DNA of 64,000 nt, taken from Nonlabens dokdonensis DSW-6. GTDB taxonomy: Bacteria > Bacteroidota > Bacteroidia > Flavobacteriales > Flavobacteriaceae. The translations under genes and the position numbers were made by a program. Each line of letters opens with the position of its first letter. Positions within the stretch are counted from its first letter, which is position 1. Below the pieces are notes generated by a model that saw only the letters and a program-made list of their open reading frames with translations, did no database searches and was not told the origin of the DNA. Positions 25,616 to 34,524 of the stretch are shown one piece after another. The stretch spans positions 2,295,501 through 2,359,500 of the forward strand of contig NC_020156.1 of assembly GCF_000332115.1 (NCBI RefSeq). Reading direction: 5' to 3'.

Positions 25616-26389
25616 TTATTTTCTTCCAGTTATGGTTGCGACCGCTTCTTTCTTAAGTTTACCTAATTGGTCATAAAGATAATTGTTGAAGCGATTGCGT
25701 CTATCAGCTTCGATGTCCCATTCGGTCTCTCTTACTAGTTGATCGATGTTGATGTCTTTTACAGCGTACTCTTTCGTTTCTACCTTCTTAATAGCTTCAT
25801 TTAGCAATAGCTCCATTTCTTCTTCGGCAGTGAGTTTTTTAGTGCTTGCCTCAACTACTTCAACCGTTATTGCTGGATCAATAGAACTATCTTCAATAAA
25901 GGTTTTTTCTGGATGGTCAGCAAAAGATATTGCTGTGTTCTTTTTTGAATCTGGAAGGGTAACTCCGGTGTCTTCAATTTTAATATTTTCTTTGTTCTTC
26001 TGTTTTACAGTAGCTTTTGAATTATTATTATTCTCTTCGTTTGTTGCTAAAGCTTCCAGAGAGCTGTTGGTGTTTTTCAACGGATCATTCGTGGTTGGGG
26101 CGACCAGAATTTCGGTTTCTTTATTCTCGTTTGTAATATGTTCTGTTTTAGTTTGATCTATTACAACTTCATTTGACAAGTCTTCTTTAATCACGATATC
26201 AGATGATAGCATAGGATAGATGAATACACCTAAAATCAGTATGGCAGCAATAGCACCCAGCCAAAATAGTACTGGTTTCTTACTTTTCTTTTCTTCTTGA
26301 TCTAATCGCGACTCCAGTTGATCCCATGCATTTGCACTAGGTTCTATCCTGCGATTTTCAAAAGAGTTTTTTATATTATTAAGCTTCAT
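25616..26389 (-). CDS. putative anti-sigma factor, single-pass membrane protein
   Basis: 257 aa. A cytosolic N-terminus of about 40 residues (F-E-N-R-R-I-E-P-S-A-N-A-W-D-Q-L-E) is followed by one membrane helix (about 42-61: L-F-W-L-G-A-I-A-A-I-L-I-L-G-V-F-I-Y), a long Thr/Asn/Glu/Lys-rich periplasmic linker, and a terminal charged segment with a repeated R/N-R-F-N-N-Y-L-Y-D-Q. It overlaps the upstream ECF sigma gene by 11 bases. That coupling, the topology and the N-terminal domain fit an anti-sigma factor of the Bacteroidota type. Confidence 0.8.
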   Translation of the reverse strand: MKLNNIKNSFENRRIEPSANAWDQLESRLDQEEKKSKKPVLFWLGAIAAILILGVFIYPMLSSDIVIKEDLSNEVVIDQTKTEHITNENKETEILVAPTTNDPLKNTNSSLEALATNEENNNNSKATVKQKNKENIKIEDTGVTLPDSKKNTAISFADHPEKTFIEDSSIDPAITVEVVEASTKKLTAEEEMELLLNEAIKKVETKEYAVKDINIDQLVRETEWDIEADRRNRFNNYLYDQLGKLKKEAVATITGRK

Positions 26390-26948
26390 ATTGTTGCTTT
26401 CTTATTCTTAAAATTTGTTCTTGCAATTGTAATCTTGCTTTACGGTATTGGGTCTTACTCGTATTTTCACTTATTTGTAGTGCTTGGGCTATTTCCTTGT
26501 GTTTAAAGCCGTCTATGGCGTACATCACAAAAACACTCTTATAACCATCAGATAAAGCATCAATACATTCTTGTATTAAGTCCAGTGGTAATTCTGACTC
26601 TTCTTCTTGTTCATCTTCACCACAGCCTACTTTTTCCTCGTTGATCTCATCTTTAAATTTAAAAGGGTCTTTTTTCCTCAAATGATCAATACATTCTCTG
26701 ACCATTATTTTTCTTACCCAACCTTCAAAACTACCTTTATGAGTGTACGTATGTAATTTTGTGAATATCTTGAAAAAACCATTTAGCATAATTTCTTCGG
26801 CAGTTTCAACTGGAGAAATGTACTGTCTACAAACGCTCAGCATTTTAGGTGCATGCTTCTCAAAAAGACGCTTCTGGGCTTTTCTATCGTCCTTGGTCGC
26901 TTTTTCAATAAGCTTTTTCTCGTTAGTATAAAGTTGTATCACCTTCAC
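26379..26948 (-). CDS. ECF-type RNA polymerase sigma factor
   Basis: 189 aa with region 2 (A-Q-K-R-L-F-E-K-H-A-P-K-M-L-S-V-C-R-Q-Y-I, then A-E-E-I-M-L-N-G-F-F-K-I-F) and region 4 (L-S-D-G-Y-K-S-V-F-V-M-Y-A-I-D-G-F-K-H-K-E-I-A-Q-A-L-Q-I-S-E-N-T-S-K-T-Q). Between them is an acidic linker. The start codon is GTG. It is translationally coupled to the membrane anti-sigma gene and followed by two barrel paralogues, the likely regulon, suggesting an envelope-sensing circuit. Confidence 0.92.
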   Translation of the reverse strand: MKVIQLYTNEKKLIEKATKDDRKAQKRLFEKHAPKMLSVCRQYISPVETAEEIMLNGFFKIFTKLHTYTHKGSFEGWVRKIMVRECIDHLRKKDPFKFKDEINEEKVGCGEDEQEEESELPLDLIQECIDALSDGYKSVFVMYAIDGFKHKEIAQALQISENTSKTQYRKARLQLQEQILRIRKQQYEA

Positions 26949-27017
26949 AATTTACATGCTTTCTATTTATAAAGACGAGAGAGTTTGTAAAAGGTTGTCT
27001 AGAAAAGTGAAATTTTT

Positions 27018-28154
27018 CTAATCTTCGGTGAATACTTCTAATGCAGGAGTAGTTTTATGATCAAAATCAAACAAAGCAAGGTTTTCCCAACTGCTTCCGT
27101 TCATAAAGCTTTGATCACCTTGATCATGGGCAACCCAATCGGGAGCCCAATAACAAAAGCCTATTCCTTTGTTATCTGGTAAACCTTTAAGCATTGATTT
27201 TAATTTCATCAGGAAATCCTTTTGTCCTGAGAACGACGCAGAATAATTAGGAGCAAGTTGATTATTGAGACCTATGATGTTATTTAAATTATCATTCCAG
27301 TTTAAAGTAAATGGATAAGCAGTCTCTACAATCATAATTTTTTGCTCGATTTCTATTGCAAGTGAGTTTAAATCTGTTTCTATAGTAGACACGTTTGATC
27401 CATGCCACCATGGATAATAACTTAGGCCAGCTGTATCAAAATCGACATTGCGATTATTTAATTGCTCAAAGAAATAACGAGCATTACTTACGCCAGCATG
27501 ATGAATCATTATTTGCGCTTCAGGTAGCGTAGACCGCACTGCACTTATTGCGGCATTAGTTATTTGTACATAGTTGTCAAAATCTTCATTGCCATTTTCA
27601 TAAATTTTACCTAGCGGCCATAATAAACCATTGTTGGTCTCGTTGCCTATTTGAACTATGTCTGGTGCTGTTCCTTGGTTTTTTAATTCGTTAATCACCT
27701 GATTCGTATAAGTGTTTACAGCGACTGATAATTCTTGAATGGTTAAACCTTGCCAAGCAGCTGGTATATTTTGTCTTCCAGGATCTGCCCAAGTGTCTGA
27801 GTAATGAAAATCTAATAGCAAATCCATTCCAGCGGCTTTAATTTTTAAAGCTTGTGTTTTCAGATTTTGTAAATTATATTCTTGATCAAGGTGATTCTCC
27901 CATAATCTTACACGTACGAGGTTGACACCACGACTTGATAAATATGCATAATTGTCATTTATATCTTGATTATTTTCATCTTTGAAAACTACTCCTAGAG
28001 ACTCATTCTCTGGTAAAAAAGAAAGATCCATCCCACGGTAGAGTGAACCTTCAGAAGGATTATTAACCAAATCATAATTTCCTTCATCCTCATTTTGAGA
28101 ATCACAAGAAATAAATAGTAGTAGAATAAGGAGATAAATTAGCTTTTTCTTCAT
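27018..28154 (-). CDS. GH53 endo-beta-1,4-galactanase lipoprotein
   Basis: A 378-aa glycoside hydrolase family 53 enzyme, which cleaves beta-1,4-galactan side chains of pectin-like polysaccharides. The lipobox I-S-C follows a short signal peptide, so it is probably a surface or periplasmic lipoprotein. The fold is TIM barrel: G-M-D-L-S-F at the start, R-V-R-L-W, D-F-H-Y-S-D-T-W-A-D-P-G, acid/base Glu in Q-I-G-N-E-T-N-N-G (about 171), nucleophile Glu in I-V-E-T-A-Y-P (about 277). The ATG at 28154 gives the signal peptide. No SusC/SusD pair accompanies it, which is unusual for a polysaccharide-utilisation enzyme. Confidence 0.93.
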   Translation of the reverse strand: MKKKLIYLLILLLFISCDSQNEDEGNYDLVNNPSEGSLYRGMDLSFLPENESLGVVFKDENNQDINDNYAYLSSRGVNLVRVRLWENHLDQEYNLQNLKTQALKIKAAGMDLLLDFHYSDTWADPGRQNIPAAWQGLTIQELSVAVNTYTNQVINELKNQGTAPDIVQIGNETNNGLLWPLGKIYENGNEDFDNYVQITNAAISAVRSTLPEAQIMIHHAGVSNARYFFEQLNNRNVDFDTAGLSYYPWWHGSNVSTIETDLNSLAIEIEQKIMIVETAYPFTLNWNDNLNNIIGLNNQLAPNYSASFSGQKDFLMKLKSMLKGLPDNKGIGFCYWAPDWVAHDQGDQSFMNGSSWENLALFDFDHKTTPALEVFTED

Positions 28155-28195
28155 TGTATAAAAATACAATAGGAATCATATCAAATCAATGTGAT

Positions 28196-28621
28196 TTAAA
28201 GATCATCTATATATTCAAAGCCTTGGTCTGATTTGAGCTGCGATAACTTATCAAAAAACTTATGAATCCGCTTATGATCGGCCTTTAATTTTACAAAATA
28301 ATTGTCTTTATGAATACTGTATTCTTGAGCGCGACCTTTGTAAATAGTAAGTTTGTAGTACGGTATTGGAAGTGCAAATGTCTCTAGTAAAGAACGGAAT
28401 CTTACAATAATACCCTTTTCCCTGATTTCTACATTGCAAGAATTGGCATTATTATCTAGGATTAATAAATTGTGAATTTGAATGCTACAAGAGGTAATAA
28501 ATAATTTAGGAGAGCCTGATCCCTTCAACTTCCATCTTTCCTTTAAGGTAAGAACAGCACCTACTTCCTCGCTTATTTCACGATCAATTTTTTTATTATT
28601 ATAAGAAACATTGTATAGCAT
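28196..28621 (-). CDS. conserved hypothetical cytosolic protein
   Basis: 141 aa without signal peptide or membrane segment. The middle is beta-rich (K-L-F-I-T-S-C-S-I-Q-I-H-N-L-L-I-L-D, then I-I-V-R-F-R-S-L-L-E-T-F), and a C-terminal helix follows (H-K-R-I-H-K-F-F-D-K-L). The PH-like order of strands and one last helix is suggestive only. I do not recognise the family. It lies 41 bases upstream of the GH53 gene on the same strand. Confidence 0.6.
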   Translation of the reverse strand: MLYNVSYNNKKIDREISEEVGAVLTLKERWKLKGSGSPKLFITSCSIQIHNLLILDNNANSCNVEIREKGIIVRFRSLLETFALPIPYYKLTIYKGRAQEYSIHKDNYFVKLKADHKRIHKFFDKLSQLKSDQGFEYIDDL

Positions 28622-28736
28622 ACTAATTAGTTAAGGTGAAATAGGCTAGTTATTGATTGAAAATAAAGTAGGTCATCAATAATTTAAACCTAGTTAATGA
28701 TTAGTTCGTTAGATTCCATAAGCCTTTCATAATACT

Positions 28737-28744
28737 TATCTTTG
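28737..28744 (+). promoter_or_regulatory. -7 promoter element of argS
   Basis: TATCTTTG, a perfect TAnnTTTG match 20 bases upstream of the start codon. Confidence 0.65.
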
Positions 28745-28764
28745 CAAGCTTAAAATTTGCAATT

Positions 28765-30549
28765 ATGACGCTTTTTCAACAACTAGAAATCGCTACTAAA
28801 AATGCGGTAACCTCTATTTTTTCTGTAACACTGGAAAATGTAGAAATTACGCTTACGCGAAAGGATCAAAACGGAGACTTCACCATCATGGTGTTTCCTA
28901 TGTTGCGTCATATCAAGGGTAATCCTGCAGTTATTGGTGAAAAAATTGGTACTTATTTAAAGGAAAACACCGATTTGATTACCGATATAGAAGTTATTAA
29001 AGGATTCTTGAATGTAAAAGTCTCCTCAAAAGCTTTCTTGGCAGATTTTAACCTCATGCTTAGTGATGAAAATTACGGTACTAAAGGGCAAGACAGTTCA
29101 CAACCAGGAGTAATGGTAGAGTACAGCTCGCCTAATACCAACAAACCTCTTCACCTCGGACACGTTAGAAATAATTTATTAGGTTACTCGGTAGCTAATA
29201 TTATTGAAGCAACTGGTCGTAAAGTCTACAAAACCCAAATCATAAACGATCGAGGAATTCATATTTGTAAATCTATGCTGGCATGGGAACGTTACGGCAA
29301 TGGAGAAACTCCAGCGACTACTGGCTTGAAAGGTGATAAACTCGTTGGGAATTATTATGTAAAGTTTGATCAAGAGTACAAAAAAGAAATAGCACAACTC
29401 ATAGCAGAGGGAAAAACAGAAGATGAAGCAAAAAAGCAAGCTCCTTCACTAATTGCTGCTCAACAAATGCTTCAAAAATGGGAGCAAGGAGATGAAGAAG
29501 TAGTAGCGCTTTGGAAAAAAATGAATGGTTGGGTTTATGATGGTTTTGACATTACTTATAAAAATTTAGGAGTCAATTTTGACAGCCTATATTATGAGAG
29601 TAATACTTATCTATTAGGAAAAGATGTAGTTCAACAAGGATTAGACAAAGGTGTTTTTGAAAAAGATCCTGATGGTTCTGTATGGATAGATCTTACAGAA
29701 GATGGACTAGATCGCAAAATTGTATTGCGTAGTGATGGAACAGCTGTATATATGACGCAAGATATAGGAACAGCTATACAGCGAGTAAAAGATCATCATA
29801 TTAACTCTATGGTATATACAGTAGGAAATGAGCAAGACTACCACTTTAAAGTATTGTTTTTGATTCTTAAAAAATTAGGGTTTGATTGGGCAGAAAACTT
29901 ATACCACCTAAGTTATGGTATGGTAGAATTGCCATCAGGTAAAATGAAATCTCGAGAAGGAACAGTCGTAGATGCAGATGAGTTGATGGAAGAGATGACA
30001 GCAACCGCTAAAGAAATTGCACAAGAACAAGGAAAACTAGAAGGACTTTCTGACTCAGAAAAAGAAAATCTGTATAAGATGATAGGTCTAGGAGCTTTAA
30101 AATACTTTATGCTTAAAGTAGATCCTAAAAAAAGCATGATGTTTGATCCAGAAGAGTCGGTAGATTTTCAAGGGAATACAGGACCATTTATTCAATACAC
30201 GCACGCCCGTATAAAATCTATTCTCAAAAAATCAGGGTTTGATACTAATGCACTTAAAAGCGCTGTGAATTTAGATTTGACCGATAAGGATATTGCGGTA
30301 ATCAAGTCATTACAACAATTTCCTGATGTGATTCAAACTGCTGCAGATAAATACAGTCCAGCACTTGTTGCAAACTATGTTTACGAACTAGTAAAAGAAT
30401 TCAACTCCTTTTATCAAAACGTTCCAAAAATTGTAGAAGAAGAAAATGCCGATTTAAAACAGTTCCGTTTGTTGTTATGTTACAAGACAGCTGCAGTAGT
30501 AAAAAGTGCTTGTTCTTTAATGGGAATTGAGGTTCCCGAACAGATGTAG
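28765..30549 (+). CDS. argS: arginyl-tRNA synthetase
   Basis: A 594-aa class Ia synthetase charging tRNA-Arg. The N-terminal additional domain is present. The HIGH motif is P-L-H-L-G-H-V-R-N-N (about 130), preceded by E-Y-S-S-P-N-T-N-K. The KMSKS region reads S-G-K-M-K-S-R-E-G-T, a normal Bacteroidota variant. The C-terminal DALR anticodon-binding domain ends I-E-V-P-E-Q-M. Bases 28851-28863 hold a one-mismatch version of the 16-bp palindrome core, read L-T-R-K. Confidence 0.97.
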   Translation: MTLFQQLEIATKNAVTSIFSVTLENVEITLTRKDQNGDFTIMVFPMLRHIKGNPAVIGEKIGTYLKENTDLITDIEVIKGFLNVKVSSKAFLADFNLMLSDENYGTKGQDSSQPGVMVEYSSPNTNKPLHLGHVRNNLLGYSVANIIEATGRKVYKTQIINDRGIHICKSMLAWERYGNGETPATTGLKGDKLVGNYYVKFDQEYKKEIAQLIAEGKTEDEAKKQAPSLIAAQQMLQKWEQGDEEVVALWKKMNGWVYDGFDITYKNLGVNFDSLYYESNTYLLGKDVVQQGLDKGVFEKDPDGSVWIDLTEDGLDRKIVLRSDGTAVYMTQDIGTAIQRVKDHHINSMVYTVGNEQDYHFKVLFLILKKLGFDWAENLYHLSYGMVELPSGKMKSREGTVVDADELMEEMTATAKEIAQEQGKLEGLSDSEKENLYKMIGLGALKYFMLKVDPKKSMMFDPEESVDFQGNTGPFIQYTHARIKSILKKSGFDTNALKSAVNLDLTDKDIAVIKSLQQFPDVIQTAADKYSPALVANYVYELVKEFNSFYQNVPKIVEEENADLKQFRLLLCYKTAAVVKSACSLMGIEVPEQM

Positions 30550-30673
30550 AGCGGATTTTAACTAATGTGGTCATCCCAGAAAATATGGCTCGAGAAATTT
30601 TAAATCTTCAATATAGTTTGTCCAAAACTTATTAGGTATCTCTTAATCAGGAAGCAATTTGTAATGTTTGACT

Positions 30674-30709
30674 ATTCATAGATGCGGACTTAAGTCCGCA
30701 CCTATGAAT
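30674..30709. repeat. REP-like palindrome (copy 4), solitary
   Basis: Same core as the palindromes around the transposase-like gene, 23 kb away, with one mismatch between the arms. No transposase gene is nearby. Confidence 0.88.
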
Positions 30710-30718
30710 GTTACATAT

Positions 30719-30883
30719 CTATCTCAAGGCATCCATTTTTTTACCTATCTCATCGGCCTTTGCAAATGCAGCATCACTCGCGGCGCGATCTGTAGTGGAA
30801 AGTCTGTGGTAATCTTTCATTAGTTTCTCGTATTGCTCTTGCAACTTTTCTAACTCTGTTTTCTTTTTAAATAATCCGAACAT
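30719..30883 (-). CDS. Lacal_2735-like small protein
   Basis: A 54-aa protein, M-F-G-L-F-K-K-K-T-E-L-E-K-L-Q-E-Q-Y to K-K-M-D-A-L-R, which I recognise as the small flavobacterial Lacal_2735 family. It is all-helical and charged, with no membrane segment, probably a short coiled coil. ATG at 30883, stop TAG at 30719. The function is unknown. The text A-F-A-K-A occurs here as well, but its codons do not form the palindrome. Confidence 0.8.
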   Translation of the reverse strand: MFGLFKKKTELEKLQEQYEKLMKDYHRLSTTDRAASDAAFAKADEIGKKMDALR

Positions 30884-31080
30884 GGTATATGGTTTTTTAG
30901 GTAGTCGTTATTGAAAAGCTAACTTTCTCCATAAGAAAAAGATTAAGACTTATTTAGGTTTCTATCAAATAGGAATTGCTTCTATCTGCTAAATTGAGCT
31001 TATGATGCTCAAAAAAGTAATTTTTGAATCAAAAATCAGGTAGTTCATTCTAAGAAATTTAATTTTTCCTCATTACTAAT

Positions 31081-32334
31081 TCAAATATTATTTCTAGAAA
31101 TACTCACCGCGTTTGCAAACCATTGAAAGGCAAAAAAGCTTACTAAGAAAGCGGTTACAAAAACATTAGAAATATCACCAGTTGTAAAGGTGAGATACAA
31201 GGCGACTGCTGCAATTATAGTCATCACTCCAGCGGCTAGTGGCATCATAAATTTAGGTTTGGTTTCATTATAAAACATACTCCATGGAATCATTAAAATT
31301 AATCCAGCAATTCCTATCATGAGATACCTAAAATCGTCCAAAATCAAATAAGCGGTTACTCCAGTAAGACCTATGAGAACGCAAATTCCAGTAAATAGAA
31401 CAGAACGTTTTTCTTTCTCATCTAGAAGAAATTTAGCATACTTATTAAAACTGAAAAGCAATTGCGATAATGGTGCTATAACCCATGTGCTCAATGCAAT
31501 AAGAGCTAGTAAAATTACTACTGGTGTCAAGAATGGAGAGAGAGCAGGAACATTATCTGCAACATAGCTCAATCCTTGCATTCCTAAATAAAAACCAATG
31601 ATAAAATACCATTGATATTTTGCTCCCATGTTCCCTAACCAAAACTGATACTTTAAAAACCACCTGTACACAAAATATCGCGCTTGTAAGGCTTGCATCA
31701 TTCCGGCTTGAGCGTAGGAATTATTAGGATTATATCGCAACGATTCCTTGAAATGTTCTAAGGCCGCTTTATGATCGCCCATTTCTAACTTGTTCCAGCC
31801 ATAGTTAGAATGCGTGTAAGAATCCTCTGGATTTTCTCCCAGCGCTCCTTTAAGAGTTTCCTCAGATTCCCTTTTTTTATTCTGTTTCAGTTGTGCCGTA
31901 CTTTTCACATTTAAAGCAAGCAAATTTGCAGGATCTAGAGATAAAGCTTTTTCTGCCAGTTGTTCTGATTCCTTATACCGCTTTCGCGAAAGCGAGATAT
32001 GAGCCAGCATCGCATAATATGAGGCTTCTTGCGCATTGAGTTGAATGGCTTGTTTTAATAGTTCCTCTGCATCATCATACTTTTCTACGTTAAGCATCAC
32101 TTTTGCCTTGGTGGCAAATAAAGCGTCCATGTGCGGCGCTAGTCCTATGGCGATGTCTATAAAGTGTTTTGCCTTTTTAGGATCGTCTTGCGCTAGGTTT
32201 ACCTCGGCGAGCAAGTGCAAACAATATATATTATTTGGGTCTTGAGTAAGTGCTTGATTGAGCAAGTCCTCAGCCTGAGCATATCTATTTTGCTGGTAGA
32301 GTAGGTAGGCTCTATCGTAAATGGCGTCTATCAT
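31081..32334 (-). CDS. TPR protein with C-terminal membrane domain
   Basis: 417 aa. The N-terminal about 225 residues form six or so tetratricopeptide repeats (A-L-T-Q-D-P-N-N, A-L-S-L-D-P-A-N, S-L-R-Y-N-P-N-N marking repeat ends). Then come a basic linker and about six membrane helices (240-415). Its start codon overlaps the stop of the TPR-AAA ATPase by one base, so the two are co-translated and probably work together at the inner membrane. The palindrome at 31979 is read L-S-R-K-R within one repeat. The function is unknown. Confidence 0.8.
   Translation of the reverse strand: MIDAIYDRAYLLYQQNRYAQAEDLLNQALTQDPNNIYCLHLLAEVNLAQDDPKKAKHFIDIAIGLAPHMDALFATKAKVMLNVEKYDDAEELLKQAIQLNAQEASYYAMLAHISLSRKRYKESEQLAEKALSLDPANLLALNVKSTAQLKQNKKRESEETLKGALGENPEDSYTHSNYGWNKLEMGDHKAALEHFKESLRYNPNNSYAQAGMMQALQARYFVYRWFLKYQFWLGNMGAKYQWYFIIGFYLGMQGLSYVADNVPALSPFLTPVVILLALIALSTWVIAPLSQLLFSFNKYAKFLLDEKEKRSVLFTGICVLIGLTGVTAYLILDDFRYLMIGIAGLILMIPWSMFYNETKPKFMMPLAAGVMTIIAAVALYLTFTTGDISNVFVTAFLVSFFAFQWFANAVSISRNNI
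31979..31994. repeat. 16-bp palindrome inside the TPR-membrane gene
   Basis: Perfect copy, read in the frame L-S-R-K-R between two helices of a TPR unit. Confidence 0.95.
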
Positions 32335-33677
32335 TATTTTTTCAATTTCAAATAATGAAGTATATCATCATAAAGCCCAGACTCATTTGCATAAACAGCA
32401 AAATTCTTAGCCGTAGTAAACCATTCTTTAGTACTAGGTTTGTGCTGTTTAAGCGATCTCAAAAGGTCTTTTGTAGTAAGAGGTTGAGGCATTCCAGACT
32501 TTATAGCCTCTTCTAGTTTATTTTCGATTGCAATATCGATAACCGCTTCAATGTCAGCGCCAGAGTATTCGGGAGCCTTTTTTGCCAATGCTCTCGTGTC
32601 AATATCTTTAGTAGGCTTTTCTTCTAGTTTTAAATCAAAAATAGCCTCACGGGCAGGAGCATCTGGTGGCGGCACAAAAAGTATGCGATCAAATCTACCT
32701 GGACGACGGAAAGCCGTATCGAGATGCCACGGCATGTTAGTCGCGCCTAAAATCAATAAACCTTCATTATCATTAGAAATACCATCCAGCTCTTGAAGAA
32801 ACTGATTGATCAAATTTTTACCAGCGCTTTGTTTCATATAACTACGACTTGCGCCTAATGCATCGATCTCATCTATGAATAAAACGCAAGGTGTATTATT
32901 TCTAGCTACTTCAAATATGCGGTGCAAATTCTTTTCAGAATTCCCGATCCACATATCAAGAATATCGTTGAGACTTAAGGAAATAAATTTGGCATTGATT
33001 TGTCCAGCGGTAGCCTTAGCAATATAAGTTTTACCACATCCTGGTGGACCATAAAGTAAAATTCCACCACCTATTTTCTTACCATAAGCTTTATAAATCT
33101 CTGGATGGAGTAGTGGTTGTACGATTTTTAAATCGATCTCGCGCTTCACGTTTTCCATGCCGCCCACATCTTTAAAGTCCATTTCTGGTTTTTCTATAAA
33201 GACACTAGACTCATTGTAGCCATCATCATAATCATCATCATAATCGTCTTCATCTTCCTCATAAACATCTGGAGCGTTAGAAGGCATTCTCAGTTCTTTA
33301 TCCAGTTCACTATCGCTAAAGTCTGGATGGTGTTTCAATAAATCTTGATAGGCATCTATCGCTTGATCTGTATCGTTTGATCTGACTAGAGCTCGTGTGT
33401 AAAATAAATGCGTATCCAGGTCTTTATTTCCTTCCTGAATCAAACTTTCTAAAATAACGATTGCTTTGGAATAGTTTTTCTGCTTGTAAGAGATGAGAGC
33501 GAGACCTATTCTTGCTTTTGGCTCTGCTTTATATTGTAAAATAATCTCGTATTCTTCCTCAGCTTCTTCCAGCATATTAGCCAGACGTAGCGACTCTGCA
33601 AGATGTAATCTCAATGGAATATTATCTGGAGAAAACTCCAGCGCTTCTCTTAAATTTTGAATTGTTTTATCGTCCAT
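32334..33677 (-). CDS. TPR-AAA ATPase of the Cdc48/FtsH-like type
   Basis: 447 aa. TPR-like helices fill residues 1-125, followed by a strongly acidic linker (about 138-155, Asp/Glu/Tyr-rich) and one AAA module. The module has Walker A G-P-P-G-C-G-K-T (about 208-215), Walker B V-L-F-I-D-E-I-D (about 263-270) and the second region of homology with arginine fingers F-R-R-P-G-R-F-D-R (about 318-326). It has no protease domain. The opening D-V-G-G-M-E-N-V-K of the module recalls Cdc48-type AAA proteins. With the coupled TPR-membrane protein it may form an unfoldase or remodelling unit. Confidence 0.85.
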   Translation of the reverse strand: MDDKTIQNLREALEFSPDNIPLRLHLAESLRLANMLEEAEEEYEIILQYKAEPKARIGLALISYKQKNYSKAIVILESLIQEGNKDLDTHLFYTRALVRSNDTDQAIDAYQDLLKHHPDFSDSELDKELRMPSNAPDVYEEDEDDYDDDYDDGYNESSVFIEKPEMDFKDVGGMENVKREIDLKIVQPLLHPEIYKAYGKKIGGGILLYGPPGCGKTYIAKATAGQINAKFISLSLNDILDMWIGNSEKNLHRIFEVARNNTPCVLFIDEIDALGASRSYMKQSAGKNLINQFLQELDGISNDNEGLLILGATNMPWHLDTAFRRPGRFDRILFVPPPDAPAREAIFDLKLEEKPTKDIDTRALAKKAPEYSGADIEAVIDIAIENKLEEAIKSGMPQPLTTKDLLRSLKQHKPSTKEWFTTAKNFAVYANESGLYDDILHYLKLKK

Positions 33678-33718
33678 TTAACTTCTTTAATTTTGTCCTT
33701 CTCCCATTTACAAAGAAT

Positions 33719-34465
33719 CTATTTTATTATTTCAGGTATAAGTTTTTCTTCAATAATTTCTCCATCTTTTTCGTAAACGTAATATGAAAAAGATTTAGCG
33801 TCTGTGGATAAGCTTTTAATAGCTTTTCCATTAATAAAAAGTATACCAGAGTTGTCATCACAAGCATATCCGTTTGTTAGTTTTTTTTCTAAAATATTCT
33901 TGTGGTATAAAGGCTTTCTAGTTTTTTCTGAACTATAATGAGGGCAATGACTAAATTCTAAGAAACCAAGACCTTTAACAATCGATAGCTTTTTAGGTCT
34001 TGAGTCTGTGGTGCCAGCATTGAACCAACAAAGTGAGCCTGCACTTCCACCGGCTATCACTATTCCTTTGTCATAGGCTTTTCTTAGCGCTATATCTATT
34101 TTTTGCGCTTTCCAAATAGCAAGCATATTTAATGTGTTTCCACCACCTACGATTATTGCATCCATTTTTAGAAGCTTTTCTTCAAAAGATTCATTCTGAC
34201 TTGATGAATTAATCCAGACCTCCATTACTTTAGGCTCTATTTTTAAGCCAGAACATATTTCGTACCAGTAATTTATGTAGTAAGGGCTGTCACCTGAGGC
34301 TGTAGGTAAAAAACAGATTTTAGGATTTTCTTTGCCCGTTAGTTTTGCAGTATATGCAATGAAATCCTTATTCACTTGCCCTCCGTAAATAAATAATTTT
34401 TTGTCAATTTCTCCAAGCGCCACATTGAAAGAAAAAAATAGCAGCAATAATAAAATTCTATTCAT
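33719..34465 (-). CDS. exported peptidase E-like (S51) serine peptidase
   Basis: 248 aa. The class I glutamine-amidotransferase-like fold of peptidase S51 is marked by D-A-I-I-V-G-G-G-N-T-L-N-M-L (102-115), the nucleophile elbow G-G-S-A-G-S (Ser141) and the His segment S-H-C-P-H-Y (173-177). PepE cleaves Asp-X dipeptides and cyanophycinase cleaves cyanophycin. Unlike cytosolic E. coli PepE it has a signal peptide (M-N-R-I-L-L-L-L-L-F-F-S-F-N-V-A-L-G), so it acts in the periplasm or outside. It is a separate transcription unit from its neighbours by spacing. Confidence 0.85.
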   Translation of the reverse strand: MNRILLLLLFFSFNVALGEIDKKLFIYGGQVNKDFIAYTAKLTGKENPKICFLPTASGDSPYYINYWYEICSGLKIEPKVMEVWINSSSQNESFEEKLLKMDAIIVGGGNTLNMLAIWKAQKIDIALRKAYDKGIVIAGGSAGSLCWFNAGTTDSRPKKLSIVKGLGFLEFSHCPHYSSEKTRKPLYHKNILEKKLTNGYACDDNSGILFINGKAIKSLSTDAKSFSYYVYEKDGEIIEEKLIPEIIK

Positions 34466-34524
34466 AAATCTATTTTAAAGAATTGTCCTTCATGATAAAC
34501 ATTTAATTCAAAAGTATTCCTAAT

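Noticed and set aside
28851..28863. Additional exact palindrome copy in argS
   Set aside because: One base differs from the core (GCTTACGCGAAAG), so it is noted only as a near match and not counted.
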